This document shows positions 45,365 through 54,200 of a stretch of 64,000 nucleotides of DNA, in pieces. The stretch lies in assembly GCF_010993775.1 (NCBI RefSeq), contig NZ_WOTO01000009.1, forward strand, positions 124,001 through 188,000. The letters are read 5' to 3'. This stretch comes from Fodinicola feengrottensis. GTDB lineage: Bacteria > Actinomycetota > Actinomycetes > Mycobacteriales > HKI-0501. Made by a program: the position numbers and the translations under genes. Within the stretch, counting starts at the first letter, position 1; the number at the start of each line of letters is the position of its first letter. The notes beneath the pieces are model-generated. The model did not search any database and had not been told where the DNA came from. It worked only from the letters and a program-made list of their open reading frames with translations.

Positions 45365-47515
45365 ATGACCCAGCCGAGCATGTCCCGGGTCCCATGGCCA
45401 GGTGCCGCGTACCCGCTCGGCGCCACTTATGACGGCGCCGGGACGAACTTCGCCCTCTTCTCCGAGGCGGCGGAGAAGGTCGAGCTGTGCCTGATCGACG
45501 CCACCGGCGGGCAGGCGCGGATCGAGCTGGAGGAGGTCGACGGCTATGTCTGGCACGGCTACATGCCCGATATCCAGCCCGGACAGCTTTACGGCTACCG
45601 CGTCCACGGGCCGTACGATCCCGCCAGCGGTCAGCGCTGCGACCCGTCCAAGCTGCTGCTCGACCCGTACGGGAAGGCTTTCGTCGGCGACATCGACGCC
45701 TCCGACACCATTTTCTCGTACGACCTGAACGACCCCGGCCAGCGCCACGAAGAGGACTCGCTCAGTCACACCATGACGTCTGTCGTGGTCAACCCGTATT
45801 TCGACTGGGGCGCCGACCGGCAGCCGCACCGGCCGTATCACGAGACGGTCATCTACGAGGCGCATGTGCGCGGGATGACCATCCAGCATCCGCAGGTGCC
45901 GCCGGAGCAGCGTGGGACGTATGCGGGGCTGGCCCATCCGGCCGTCATCGAGCACCTGCAGACGCTCGGGGTGACCGCCATCGAGCTGATGCCGGTGCAC
46001 CAGTTCGTCCAGGACCGGGCGTTGAGCGAGCGCGGGCTGCGCAACTACTGGGGCTACAACTCGATCGGCTTCCTGGCGCCGGAGGCGGCGTATGCGTCAT
46101 CGACCGCGCCCGGCGGCTGTGTGGCCGAGTTCAAGTCGATGGTCAAGGCGCTGCACGCGGCCGGCATCGAGGTCATTCTCGACGTGGTCTACAACCACAC
46201 CGCCGAAGGCAACCACCTCGGTCCGACACTTTCCTTCCGTGGCATCGACAACGCCGCGTACTACCGGCTGACCGACGACAATCCGATGTATTACATGGAT
46301 TACACCGGCACCGGCAACTCGCTCAACGTCCGGCACCCGCACACGTTGCAGCTGATCATGGACTCGCTGCGCTATTGGGTCACCGAAATGCACGTCGACG
46401 GTTTTCGTTTCGACCTCGCTTCGGCGCTCGCCCGCGAGCTGCACGACGTGGACAAGCTGTCCGCGTTCTTCGATCTGGTGCAACAGGATCCGACAGTCAG
46501 CCAGGTCAAGCTGATCGCCGAGCCGTGGGATGTCGGGCAGGGCGGTTACCAGGTCGGCAACTTCCCTCCACTGTGGACGGAGTGGAACGGGAAATACCGC
46601 GACACTGTGAGAGACTTCTGGCGCGGCGAGCCAGCGACACTGGGTGAGCTGGCCAGCCGGCTGACCGGTTCTTCGGATCTCTACCAGGACGACGGCCGCT
46701 GGCCGCTCGCGAGCATCAACTTCGTCACCGCCCATGACGGCTTCACCCTCGCGGACCTGGTGTCGTACAACGAGAAACACAACGAGGCCAACGGCGAGAA
46801 CAACAACGACGGGGAAAACTACAACCGGTCCTGGAACTGCGGCGCCGAAGGCGGCACCGACGATCCGGGCATTGTCGAACTGCGGGCCCGCCAGGTGCGC
46901 AACTTCCTCGCCACCCTGTTGCTTTCGCAGGGCGTGCCGATGATCTCGCACGGCGATGAGCTGGGGCGTACGCAGAAGGGCAACAACAACGCGTATTGCC
47001 AAGACAGCCCGCTGGCCTGGGTGGAGTGGGCAATGGCCGAACAGAATGCCGACCTGGTCGCTTTCACCGCCCGTACGGCAAAGATCCGCCGCGACCATCC
47101 GGTCTTTCGGCGCCGCCGGTTCTTCGCCGGCAAGCCGATCGGCACCGGTGGGCAGCTCGGCGACATCGGCTGGTTCACCCCGTCCGGCACCGAGATGACA
47201 CTCGACGACTGGGACTCCGGTTTCGGCCGCGCGCTGGCGGTTTTCCTGAACGGCAACGGCATCGCCGAGCGCGACCAGCGCGGCCAGCAGGTGGTCGACG
47301 ATTCTTTCCTGCTCTGTCTGAACGGGCATGAGGAGGATCTCGACTTCACCACCCCCGATGGCGAGTACGCCAAAATGTGGGTCGTCGAGCTCGACACCAC
47401 CTCCCCCAACGGTGAGGGCCTAGATTCCCACGGCGACCCGACCGCCGTCATTGCCGCAAAAAAACCGTCACCGTCGCGCCGCGCTCTCTGTTGTTGTTGC
47501 GGAAAGACCGAGTAG
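45365..47515 (+). CDS. glgX: Glycogen debranching enzyme GlgX (3'-end frameshift)
   Basis: A 710-residue GH13 enzyme that hydrolyses alpha-1,6 branch points of glycogen or trims limit dextrins. N-terminal CBM48-like part (PLGATYDGAGTNFALFSEAA), then GH13 motifs: AGIEVILDVVYNHTAEGN, VDGFRFDLASALARE with nucleophile Asp, LIAEPWDVGQGGYQVGNFPP with acid Glu, and SINFVTAHDGFTLADLVSYN with the transition-state Asp. Ends with a shift at an A7 run (47458-47464); with one more A, or two fewer, the frame runs on as TVTVAPRSLLLLRKDRVG to a stop near 47586. It precedes treY; together they feed glycogen or maltodextrin into trehalose. Confidence 0.93.
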   Translation: MTQPSMSRVPWPGAAYPLGATYDGAGTNFALFSEAAEKVELCLIDATGGQARIELEEVDGYVWHGYMPDIQPGQLYGYRVHGPYDPASGQRCDPSKLLLDPYGKAFVGDIDASDTIFSYDLNDPGQRHEEDSLSHTMTSVVVNPYFDWGADRQPHRPYHETVIYEAHVRGMTIQHPQVPPEQRGTYAGLAHPAVIEHLQTLGVTAIELMPVHQFVQDRALSERGLRNYWGYNSIGFLAPEAAYASSTAPGGCVAEFKSMVKALHAAGIEVILDVVYNHTAEGNHLGPTLSFRGIDNAAYYRLTDDNPMYYMDYTGTGNSLNVRHPHTLQLIMDSLRYWVTEMHVDGFRFDLASALARELHDVDKLSAFFDLVQQDPTVSQVKLIAEPWDVGQGGYQVGNFPPLWTEWNGKYRDTVRDFWRGEPATLGELASRLTGSSDLYQDDGRWPLASINFVTAHDGFTLADLVSYNEKHNEANGENNNDGENYNRSWNCGAEGGTDDPGIVELRARQVRNFLATLLLSQGVPMISHGDELGRTQKGNNNAYCQDSPLAWVEWAMAEQNADLVAFTARTAKIRRDHPVFRRRRFFAGKPIGTGGQLGDIGWFTPSGTEMTLDDWDSGFGRALAVFLNGNGIAERDQRGQQVVDDSFLLCLNGHEEDLDFTTPDGEYAKMWVVELDTTSPNGEGLDSHGDPTAVIAAKKPSPSRRALCCCCGKTE

Positions 47516-47641
47516 GGACGAGAGGCGGCCGCTCCGGAGTCCGATCTCCCGCGCGACGATCGGGTCCATCCATATCAGAATCGTGATTAGTCGTACGAGC
47601 CGCCCGCGGCGTCGAGAGATGGCGACTCGAACGTTGGTCAG

Positions 47642-47704
47642 TTAGTGGGCGGCGAACGCACCAACAGCGACCGCGACGAGTCGTCTTGCGTTTCCACTCT
47701 TCAT
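47642..47704 (-). CDS. Possible 20-residue leader or membrane peptide
   Basis: MKSGNARRLVAVAVGAFAAH, with GGAG seven bases before the ATG. A basic start followed by a hydrophobic run looks like a signal-peptide fragment or a small membrane peptide. Nothing else coding was found between the GlgX end and 47888, so this is the only candidate in about 300 bp. It could equally be the remnant of a larger secreted gene. Confidence 0.25.
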   Translation of the reverse strand: MKSGNARRLVAVAVGAFAAH

Positions 47705-47887
47705 GGTGACTCCATTCTCCGCTGAACGGATACCCACCTCCCTTTTGGCAAAGGGAAATATGTGAACGCTCGAAGCGTGCCTGCCGTCGATCCGCGGAAC
47801 AATGATCGACAGGGCAGCCGACCGCGCACACCACCCAAGAAGCCAGCGGCCCGCTTCGCCCGTCAAACGTCCCACCGTGCGGCGCGG

Positions 47888-48526
47888 CTATTCGGCTGGT
47901 GAATGGAATAGTCGGGTGAGGCCGGCGAATCCAAGGAGCAGGCCCACCATTCCGACCGGGACCAACCAGTTGTTCCGGCCGAAGCCGAGGGTCCCGACGC
48001 TCATCACGAGCGTACCCACGACGACCAGCGCGGTGCTCCACCAGCCAGCGCGTCGGATTGTCGACACCATGACCGCGAAAACCAGCAGGCCGAGGAAAAT
48101 CACCTGAGCACCTACTCCGTAGAAGACCGCTGACACGCCGGGGATTCGCTGGAATGCGGCGAACGCGTGCTGCAGATCGGCTCGGTTGCCGGCCTGGAAA
48201 CCGCCGACCAGGTCAAGGGTGACTTGGACGGCGTTGGCGATGGCGCTCAGGCCGACCACCACCACGCAGGCTGTCACCGCGATTCGCTGTCCAGTCGTAC
48301 GCGCCGCGGCTGCCCAGCGGAACTGCAATGCCATCACCAGAAAAAGCAGGAAGCCAACAAGCCACATGGCATGTGAGGCGGTCCACCAACCACCCGGCTC
48401 CGCCTGCCCGCCAATCGGGCGCAGGAGCACCCAGCCAGCGAGGAAACAGGCAGGCGCGCCGACGAACGGCAACACAGTGCTCAGCGAGGAAGTCGAGGCG
48501 TCCAGCCGGCCAGTCAAGGAAGTCAT
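47888..48526 (-). CDS. Hypothetical six-helix membrane protein
   Basis: A complete 212-residue protein with about six membrane segments (VLPFVGAPACFLAGWVLL, AMWLVGFLLFLVMALQFRW, IAVTACVVVVGLSAIANAV, VSAVFYGVGAQVIFLGLLVF, STALVVVGTLVMSVGTLGFG and WLVPVGMVGLLLGFAGL). The start at 48526 (MTSLTGRL) is chosen because residues upstream are not hydrophobic or conserved-looking. I do not recognise the family; it resembles DUF4386-like small membrane proteins. No obvious partner; it faces away from treY. Confidence 0.6.
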   Translation of the reverse strand: MTSLTGRLDASTSSLSTVLPFVGAPACFLAGWVLLRPIGGQAEPGGWWTASHAMWLVGFLLFLVMALQFRWAAAARTTGQRIAVTACVVVVGLSAIANAVQVTLDLVGGFQAGNRADLQHAFAAFQRIPGVSAVFYGVGAQVIFLGLLVFAVMVSTIRRAGWWSTALVVVGTLVMSVGTLGFGRNNWLVPVGMVGLLLGFAGLTRLFHSPAE

Positions 48527-48743
48527 GGCGAAAGACTGACAGCGCGCTGAAGGCGCCGTCACTCGGTGGCCGCCCTGACGTCAACCCTGGCTCTTCCCTG
48601 ATAGGGATAACCCGAGGATGGGGAAGCGGTTGACCCCATCGCCAGCCGCGAAAAGGTGAGACCTGTCAAAGTCTGGTTGGCGAAGTGTGTCGAAAACGGC
48701 CGGCCCGTACGGTGGAGGAAACCCGACGACGGAGGTTGCACCT

Positions 48744-51062
48744 GTGACGACCAGGCCCGTGCTGTCCACTTACCGCCTGCAGTTGCGCCGCGAGCTCGAC
48801 TTCGCGGCCGCCGCCGAACTGGTGGACTATCTCGCCGAGCTGGGCGTGAGCCACCTTTACGCCTCCCCCATCCTGCAAGCCACCGCCGGATCCGCCCATG
48901 GCTACGACGTGGTCGACCCGACCCGGATCTCCGCCGACCTCGGCGGGCCGGACGGTTTCGACGCGCTGGTCGAGCGGCTGCACGCGGCCGGCCTGGGCAT
49001 TGTCGTGGACGTGGTGCCGAACCACATGGGCGTGCAAATCCCGAAACAAAACGCGTGGTGGTGGGACGTACTGAAAAACGGTCGCCATTCCGCGTACGCG
49101 CATTATTTCGACATTGACTGGACCCGGCCGCGCATCGCGCTGCCCATTCTCGGCGCCGAGCCGGGAGAACTCGGCAAACTTCGGGTCGAGAACGGCGAAT
49201 TGGCGTACGGCGAACACCGGCTGCCGATCGCCGACGGCACCGGCACCGGCTCCCCGGCCGAGGTGCACGACCAACAGCATTACCAGCTAGTGCCGTGGAA
49301 TGCCGGCGAAGTGGGTTATCGGCGATTTTTCATGGTGAACACGCTCGCTGCGGTACGCCAGGAGGACGCCGAAGTTTTCCAGGCCTGCCATCAACAACTG
49401 CTCCCCCGAGTCGTTGCCGGCCAAATCGACGGGCTTCGCATCGACCACCCGGACGGCATGGCGTCGCCGTCCGGCTACCTCGCGAAACTCGCCGAAGCCA
49501 TTCCGGCGGCCTGGATCGTCATCGAGAAAATCCTGGCCACGGACGAGAAACTGGAGCCTGGGCTGCCGGTCGCCGGCACCACTGGCTACCAGGTGATGCG
49601 ACTGCTCGATGGTGTTTTTGTTGATCCCGCTGGCGAAGGTGCACTAACCGACCTTTCCGAGCGACTGACCGCGGATCCCGGCGACCGAGCCAGCCTGGAC
49701 CGCGCGGAGCACGACCTGAAGCTCGACACCGCCAGCACCGGACTGCGCCCTGAGCTCCGCCGGATCGCCCGCCTGATAGGTGACGTACCGAACTGCGTCG
49801 AGGCGCTGGCCGAACTGGCTGCCTGCGTTCCGGTCTATCGAGCCGACTATCCGTGCACCACGGGCGAGCTCACCGCCGCAGTGGCGGAGGCCGCCCACCG
49901 ATCTCCTCATTTGGAGTCGGCGCTCTCAGTTGTCGCCGCGGTGCTAGCCACCGATGGTGAGGCCACCACGCGGTTCCACCAGACCACTGGCGCGATCACC
50001 GCCAAGTCCATTGAGGACAAGCTGTTCTACCGTACGACCCGACTGACCTCGCTCAACGAGGTCGGCGGCGATCCGCGCAGATTCGCGGTCACTCCTGGAG
50101 AATTCCACCTCGGGCTGGCCGAGCAGGCGCTACGATGGCCAGCTGGCATGACCACACTGTCCACTCACGACACCAAACGGGCAGTGGACGTACGGGCAAG
50201 AATCGCTGTCCTGTCAGAGATCCCGGCCGCTTGGGCGGAGGCTGTCGACAGCTGGAACGCGATCGCCGCACCGCCAGAACCGAGCATTGGTTACCTGCTC
50301 TGGCAAACCCTCGTCGGCGTGTGGCCGGCGGACGGAGCCGACCGTCCCGATCCGCGGCGAATGCACGCGTACGCCGAAAAAGCCGTCCGCGAAGCTGGTC
50401 TGGTGACCAACTGGGACGCCGTCGACACCGACTTCGAGAAGCGGTTGCACGACTGGCTGGACACTGTCCTCAATGGACCGCTGGCCGCCCGGATCGGCGC
50501 TTTCGTTGGCACTATCGCGCAGTACGGCTGGTCGAACTCGCTGGGCGCCACCCTGCTGCAACTGGCCGGACCTGGGGTTCCCGACACGTACGCCGGCTGC
50601 GAACTCTGGGACGATTCGCTGGTCGACCCGGACAATCGGCGACCGGTGGATTTCGCTCTGCGGCGGAAAATGCTTGGCGAGCATAATGACCGCAACCGGC
50701 CACCAGCTGTGGATGCCAGTGGTGCAGCCAAACTTTGGCTCATCTCGCGCGCACTCCGGGCCCGCCACACGGACCCCGACACGTACGTCGGCGGCGGCTA
50801 TCAACCGCTGATAGCAAGTCGACACGCCGCGGACCACGCGATTTCCTTCTGTCGCCGGGATGTTTTTGGTGCCCCAAAGGCCATCGCGGTCGCCACCAGA
50901 CTGCCGGCCGGTTTGCATGACAAAGGCGGATGGCTGGACACCGAGCTGGCATTGCCCGCCGGGACCTGGACGGATGCGCTGACGGGCAGCGACTTTCGGG
51001 AATCCGTGGGGATGTCGGCGCTCCTCGAGCATCTTCCCATCGCTCTACTTACTCGCAGCTGA
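48744..51062 (+). CDS. treY: Malto-oligosyltrehalose synthase
   Basis: An intact 772-residue GH13 enzyme that converts the reducing-end maltose of a maltodextrin into a terminal trehalose unit. Motifs: LSTYRLQLRRELDFAAAAEL, ELGVSHLYASPILQATAGSA, GIVVDVVPNHMGVQ, VVAGQIDGLRIDHPDGMASP with nucleophile Asp, AAWIVIEKILATDEKLEPGL with acid Glu, and TTLSTHDTKRAVDVRARI with the transition-state Asp. The GTG at 48744 is chosen because GGAGG lies nine bases before it. The partner hydrolase TreZ is not in this window although GlgX (TreX type) is 1.3 kb upstream. Confidence 0.95.
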   Translation: MTTRPVLSTYRLQLRRELDFAAAAELVDYLAELGVSHLYASPILQATAGSAHGYDVVDPTRISADLGGPDGFDALVERLHAAGLGIVVDVVPNHMGVQIPKQNAWWWDVLKNGRHSAYAHYFDIDWTRPRIALPILGAEPGELGKLRVENGELAYGEHRLPIADGTGTGSPAEVHDQQHYQLVPWNAGEVGYRRFFMVNTLAAVRQEDAEVFQACHQQLLPRVVAGQIDGLRIDHPDGMASPSGYLAKLAEAIPAAWIVIEKILATDEKLEPGLPVAGTTGYQVMRLLDGVFVDPAGEGALTDLSERLTADPGDRASLDRAEHDLKLDTASTGLRPELRRIARLIGDVPNCVEALAELAACVPVYRADYPCTTGELTAAVAEAAHRSPHLESALSVVAAVLATDGEATTRFHQTTGAITAKSIEDKLFYRTTRLTSLNEVGGDPRRFAVTPGEFHLGLAEQALRWPAGMTTLSTHDTKRAVDVRARIAVLSEIPAAWAEAVDSWNAIAAPPEPSIGYLLWQTLVGVWPADGADRPDPRRMHAYAEKAVREAGLVTNWDAVDTDFEKRLHDWLDTVLNGPLAARIGAFVGTIAQYGWSNSLGATLLQLAGPGVPDTYAGCELWDDSLVDPDNRRPVDFALRRKMLGEHNDRNRPPAVDASGAAKLWLISRALRARHTDPDTYVGGGYQPLIASRHAADHAISFCRRDVFGAPKAIAVATRLPAGLHDKGGWLDTELALPAGTWTDALTGSDFRESVGMSALLEHLPIALLTRS

Positions 51063-51213
51063 CGAACAATTACCCAGAGATATCCCTGAAAAACCATTCT
51101 AAATGGGACGTTTCAGGCCTACCCGAAAAGGTTGCGTACCAAATCGAAATTTTTTTCTTTTTCCGCAGGTCAACCGACTTTTGGGGATCTGCCTGCAAAG
51201 CCCAACGAGCGGC

Positions 51214-51288
51214 TGTGTATATCTATGGTGCCAGCTCTCTGGCTGGTTCCCCCTCAACGGCCTCTCAACGGCGAGGAGATTTGGCCAT
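51214..51288 (+). promoter_or_regulatory. Conserved 5' leader of thioester-domain gene 1
   Basis: TGTGTATAT (possible -10), then CCAGC-6 nt-GCTGG stem-loop, CTCAACGGC and the GAGGAG ribosome-binding site, ending at the ATG. Nearly the same arrangement of sequence precedes the paralogous gene at 52758. The stretch from 51063 holds AT-rich sequence and no gene. Confidence 0.55.
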
Positions 51289-52461
51289 ATGCACAGCACA
51301 CCCAGGCACCTAGCAAGAAAAACTCTCGCAGTAGCCGCAGCGTTGCTCGCGGTGTTCGCACTGACGATGGGCGCCAGCCCGTCCTTCGCGGACTCGACCG
51401 CGAAAACCCAGGTCGCAAAGACCCCCGGCGCCAATGCCACGGTTGAGCCGACCAAGGCCGTTCCCGGCCAGGACGTGTTCGTCGCTGGCAAGAAGGTCCA
51501 CGATGCTGCAGAAGCTGCAGCTGTCGAACGGCACTCTCGTTCCGTCGTACTGCACCGACTTCTCCATCCAGGTGAAGGTCCAGGCTGCCCTGGTCGAGGA
51601 TGACTGGGCCGGCTACTCCGGTGCCGCGGCCGGCATCAGCGTCCAGTTCTCCAAGGTGAACTGGATCGTGCACCACTCGTACCCGACGGTGACCAGCCTG
51701 CTCAGCCTGCAGAAGCTTGCCGGCATCCAGCTGATCAGCGAAAAAGAGGCCATCGCCGCCACCCAGCTGGCGATCTGGCACTTCACCAACGGCATCAACC
51801 CGGACAGCGCGCACAACAACCTGATCGTTCTGCAGCTTTACGCTTTCCTTGTGGGTGGCGCGAACATCGGTGACGCGCTGCAGCCGATCTCTTCGCTGAG
51901 CCTGATCCCGGCCGGCCCGACCGCCGGCCTCGCCGGTGACAAGTTCGGCCCGTTCCTGGTTCGTACGACCGCGCGGCTGGTCCCGCTGACCCTCACCGCG
52001 ATTTCCGGTGTGCAGCTGGTCAACGCGCAGGGCAAGACGGTCCACCAGGTCATCAACGGTGAAAAAAGGTGTGGGTGAAGGTCGCGGCCGGCCTGAAGGC
52101 CGGCAAGGCCACCATCCGGGCCAGTGTCGACCTCGGCCTGATCTCCGCTGGCCGGCTTTTCCACAGCGTCGGCAACCTCAAGGCGCAGCCGGTCATCACC
52201 GCTGGCGAGGGCCAGGCTCCGGTGCTGATCACGGTCGTCGTGACCTGGGGTGGCGGCGACAAGGGCGGCACCACCGGCAAGCCGACCCAGAGCGCACCGG
52301 GCAGCACCGCGAAGCCGACCCCGAGCACCGCGGTGAGTGAGGCGTCCGGCAGCCTGCCGATCACCGGCACCAACGTGGCCCTGTTCGGCGCGGTGGGCGC
52401 GGCCCTGCTCCTGTTGGGTGGCGGCCTGTTCTTCTTCGCCCGCAGGAAGCGTTCCGCGTAA
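51289..52461 (+). CDS. Thioester-domain LPXTG-anchored surface protein 1 (two frameshifts)
   Basis: A secreted, cell-wall-anchored protein of about 390 residues. Signal peptide from MHSTPRHLARKTLAVAAALL to about SFA. Then a thioester (TED-like) domain: the reactive Cys is in LVPSYCTDFSIQ and the Gln in ATQLAIWHFTNG, which together form an internal Cys-Gln thioester in characterised members. An Ig-like or fibre-like region follows, then LPITGTNVALFGAVGAALLL with RRKR, an LPXTG sortase signal. Frame breaks lie near 51497 and at an A6 run (52062-52067), where seven would continue as GEKKVWVKVAAG. TED proteins bind covalently to host or environmental surfaces. Confidence 0.85.
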
Positions 52462-52503
52462 GGAAAACCTGCATGCCCGGATTCCTCATCGGGCACGCAC
52501 ACT

Positions 52504-52540
52504 CGGAGCCCCGGTCATTTCGGCCGGGGCTCCGGTGTTT
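52504..52540 (+). terminator. Terminator after thioester gene 1
   Basis: CGGAGCCCCGG (52504-52514) and CCGGGGCTCCG (52524-52534) form an 11-bp perfect stem with a 9-nt loop, followed by GTGTTTA. A smaller GCCCG/CGGGC hairpin lies at 52474-52493. Confidence 0.8.
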
Positions 52541-52685
52541 AGGTGACTTATGCGTTCCAGATGATCATCGCTATTTATAGCTAATCAGCATTTTTGTTAT
52601 GAATAGGACAAAGCGTACACGCGGCCTGCGTTTTCCCTGGTCGGGAACAAAATGGCGTGTCGGTGGTAACACCGCAATCCGCTCC

Positions 52686-52757
52686 GTGTATATGTATTGC
52701 GCCAGCTTTGTTAGCTGGCATCCCTACAACGGCCTCAACGGCGAGGAGACCCGGCAT
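52686..52757 (+). promoter_or_regulatory. Conserved 5' leader of thioester-domain gene 2
   Basis: GTGTATATGTATT, then GCCAGCT-5 nt-AGCTGGC (7-bp stem, 52701-52719), ACGGCCTCAACGGC and GAGGAGA before the ATG. The stem is longer than in gene 1 while the flanks are conserved, which suggests an RNA element or a binding site kept between paralogues. Confidence 0.55.
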
Positions 52758-53894
52758 ATGCGAAGTGCATCCCGGCAACTATTCACGAGGGTTCTGAAAG
52801 TAGCTGCCGCGTTGCTCGCGGTGTTCGTCATCACGATGACGGCAGGCCCGGCGTACGCGGCGCCCGGCGCCACGGGTCACTTGGCTGGCGTTGGCGCCAA
52901 GGGCCTGCCCGTTCAGCTGAACGGCGCCAAGAAGCCTTTCTACACCGCTCTGATCAACATCCAGCTCAACAACGGCGGCAAGGTGGTGCAGACGTACTGC
53001 ATCGACCAGAAGGTCGAGACCGCAGGCGACGCCGCGATGGTCGAAGACGACTGGGCCAACTACCCCAACAAGGGTGACAAGTTCTCCCAGCCGGACAAGG
53101 TTCTGTGGATCCTGCAGCACTCCTTCCCGAACCTGGCCGTGGACAAGGTTGGCGCGGCGGCCCTCATCAAGGGTCTGACCGAGCAAGAGGCGATCGCTGG
53201 CACGCAGGCCGCCATCTGGCACTTCAGCAACGGTGTCGACCTCGCCACCGGCGGCAAGCACGGCGCTAACGACGCCCAGGTGGTCGCCCTTTACAACTAC
53301 CTCACCGGCGTGGCCAACGTCGGCGAGGCCGCTCAGCCGGCTCCGACCCTGGACATCACCCCGGCCAAGGCAACCGGCACCGCCGGCAAGCTCATCGGCC
53401 CCTTCGTCGTCAAGTCCAGCACGAAATCCGTTCCGTTGACCGTCAAGGGCCCGGCGGGCGTCAAGCTCGTCGATGCCAACGGCGACGCCATCACCTCGGT
53501 GGCCAACGGCGGCAAGGCGTATCTGAAGGTTCCCGCCAGCGCGGCGGCTGGCAAGGCCACCATCACCGGTGCGTTGCAGTCGGCTGCCATCGAAACCGGC
53601 CGCCTGTTCCGTGGCGACAACGTGGTCACGCAGACCCTGATCACTGCCACCACCACACCGGTTTCGGCCAAGAAGATGGTCTGGGCGAGCTGGACCAAGG
53701 GCGGCACCCAGCCGACCCCGAGCGCGAGCCCGTCGCAGGCGGCCCCGCCGACCGTGTCGGTCTCCACCAGCCCGGCTGGCGCCAGCCTCCCGGTCACCGG
53801 TACGAACGTCGCCCTCTTCGGCGGCATCGGCGCGGTCCTGCTCCTGATCGGTGGCGGCCTGTTCTTCGTCGCTCGTCGGAAGCGCACCGCATAG
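52758..53894 (+). CDS. Thioester-domain LPXTG-anchored surface protein 2
   Basis: An intact 378-residue paralogue of the previous gene. Signal peptide MRSASRQLFTRVLKVAAALL ending near AYAAPG; thioester Cys in GKVVQTYCIDQKVE, partner Gln in AGTQAAIWHFSNGVD; then Ig-like sequence (PLTVKGPAGVKLVDANGDAI), a Pro/Ser/Thr-rich stalk (TQPTPSASPSQAAPPTVSVS) and the sorting signal LPVTGTNVALFGGIGAVLLL with RRKR. It would be cleaved by sortase at LPVT-G and linked to peptidoglycan. With the gene upstream it forms a tandem duplicated adhesin pair, each with its own terminator. Confidence 0.9.
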   Translation: MRSASRQLFTRVLKVAAALLAVFVITMTAGPAYAAPGATGHLAGVGAKGLPVQLNGAKKPFYTALINIQLNNGGKVVQTYCIDQKVETAGDAAMVEDDWANYPNKGDKFSQPDKVLWILQHSFPNLAVDKVGAAALIKGLTEQEAIAGTQAAIWHFSNGVDLATGGKHGANDAQVVALYNYLTGVANVGEAAQPAPTLDITPAKATGTAGKLIGPFVVKSSTKSVPLTVKGPAGVKLVDANGDAITSVANGGKAYLKVPASAAAGKATITGALQSAAIETGRLFRGDNVVTQTLITATTTPVSAKKMVWASWTKGGTQPTPSASPSQAAPPTVSVSTSPAGASLPVTGTNVALFGGIGAVLLLIGGGLFFVARRKRTA

Positions 53895-53937
53895 CTAAAC
53901 CCCGCTGAATCCCGGTTCCCCCAACCGGGAGTGCACA

Positions 53938-53988
53938 CTCAGGCCCCGATCGCGTCTCCCCCGACGCATCGGGGCCTGAGCGTTTTCC
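53938..53988 (+). terminator. Terminator after thioester gene 2
   Basis: CTCAGGCCCCGAT and ATCGGGGCCTGAG pair as a long stem (53938-53980, continued inward by GCGTC/GACGC), followed by CGTTTTCCC. The rest of the gap to 54200 is AT-richer sequence with no gene visible and probably holds the promoter of the RHS gene. Confidence 0.85.
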
Positions 53989-54200
53989 CTGGTCTTCTTT
54001 ACCCTTGAATAAGGACTCATTAACCACCGACTCGTTGCGCTGAGGCGCATCTAAGCCGATGTTTTCCACCTCGACTACCCACTCGAGGCTTTTGTTCCAT
54101 GACTTCGTGACCGAATCGAAATTTTCCCTTCCGATTGTCATCCCTCCCTGTTACTTTCTGCTGGCTGTTCAGTTGGCTTTCACGGGGAAGGCGGGCGAGC

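Noticed and set aside
51080-51288. c-di-GMP (GEMM) riboswitch before the thioester gene
   Set aside because: A GCAAAGCC word is present in one leader only; the other conserved GEMM elements and the second leader do not fit.
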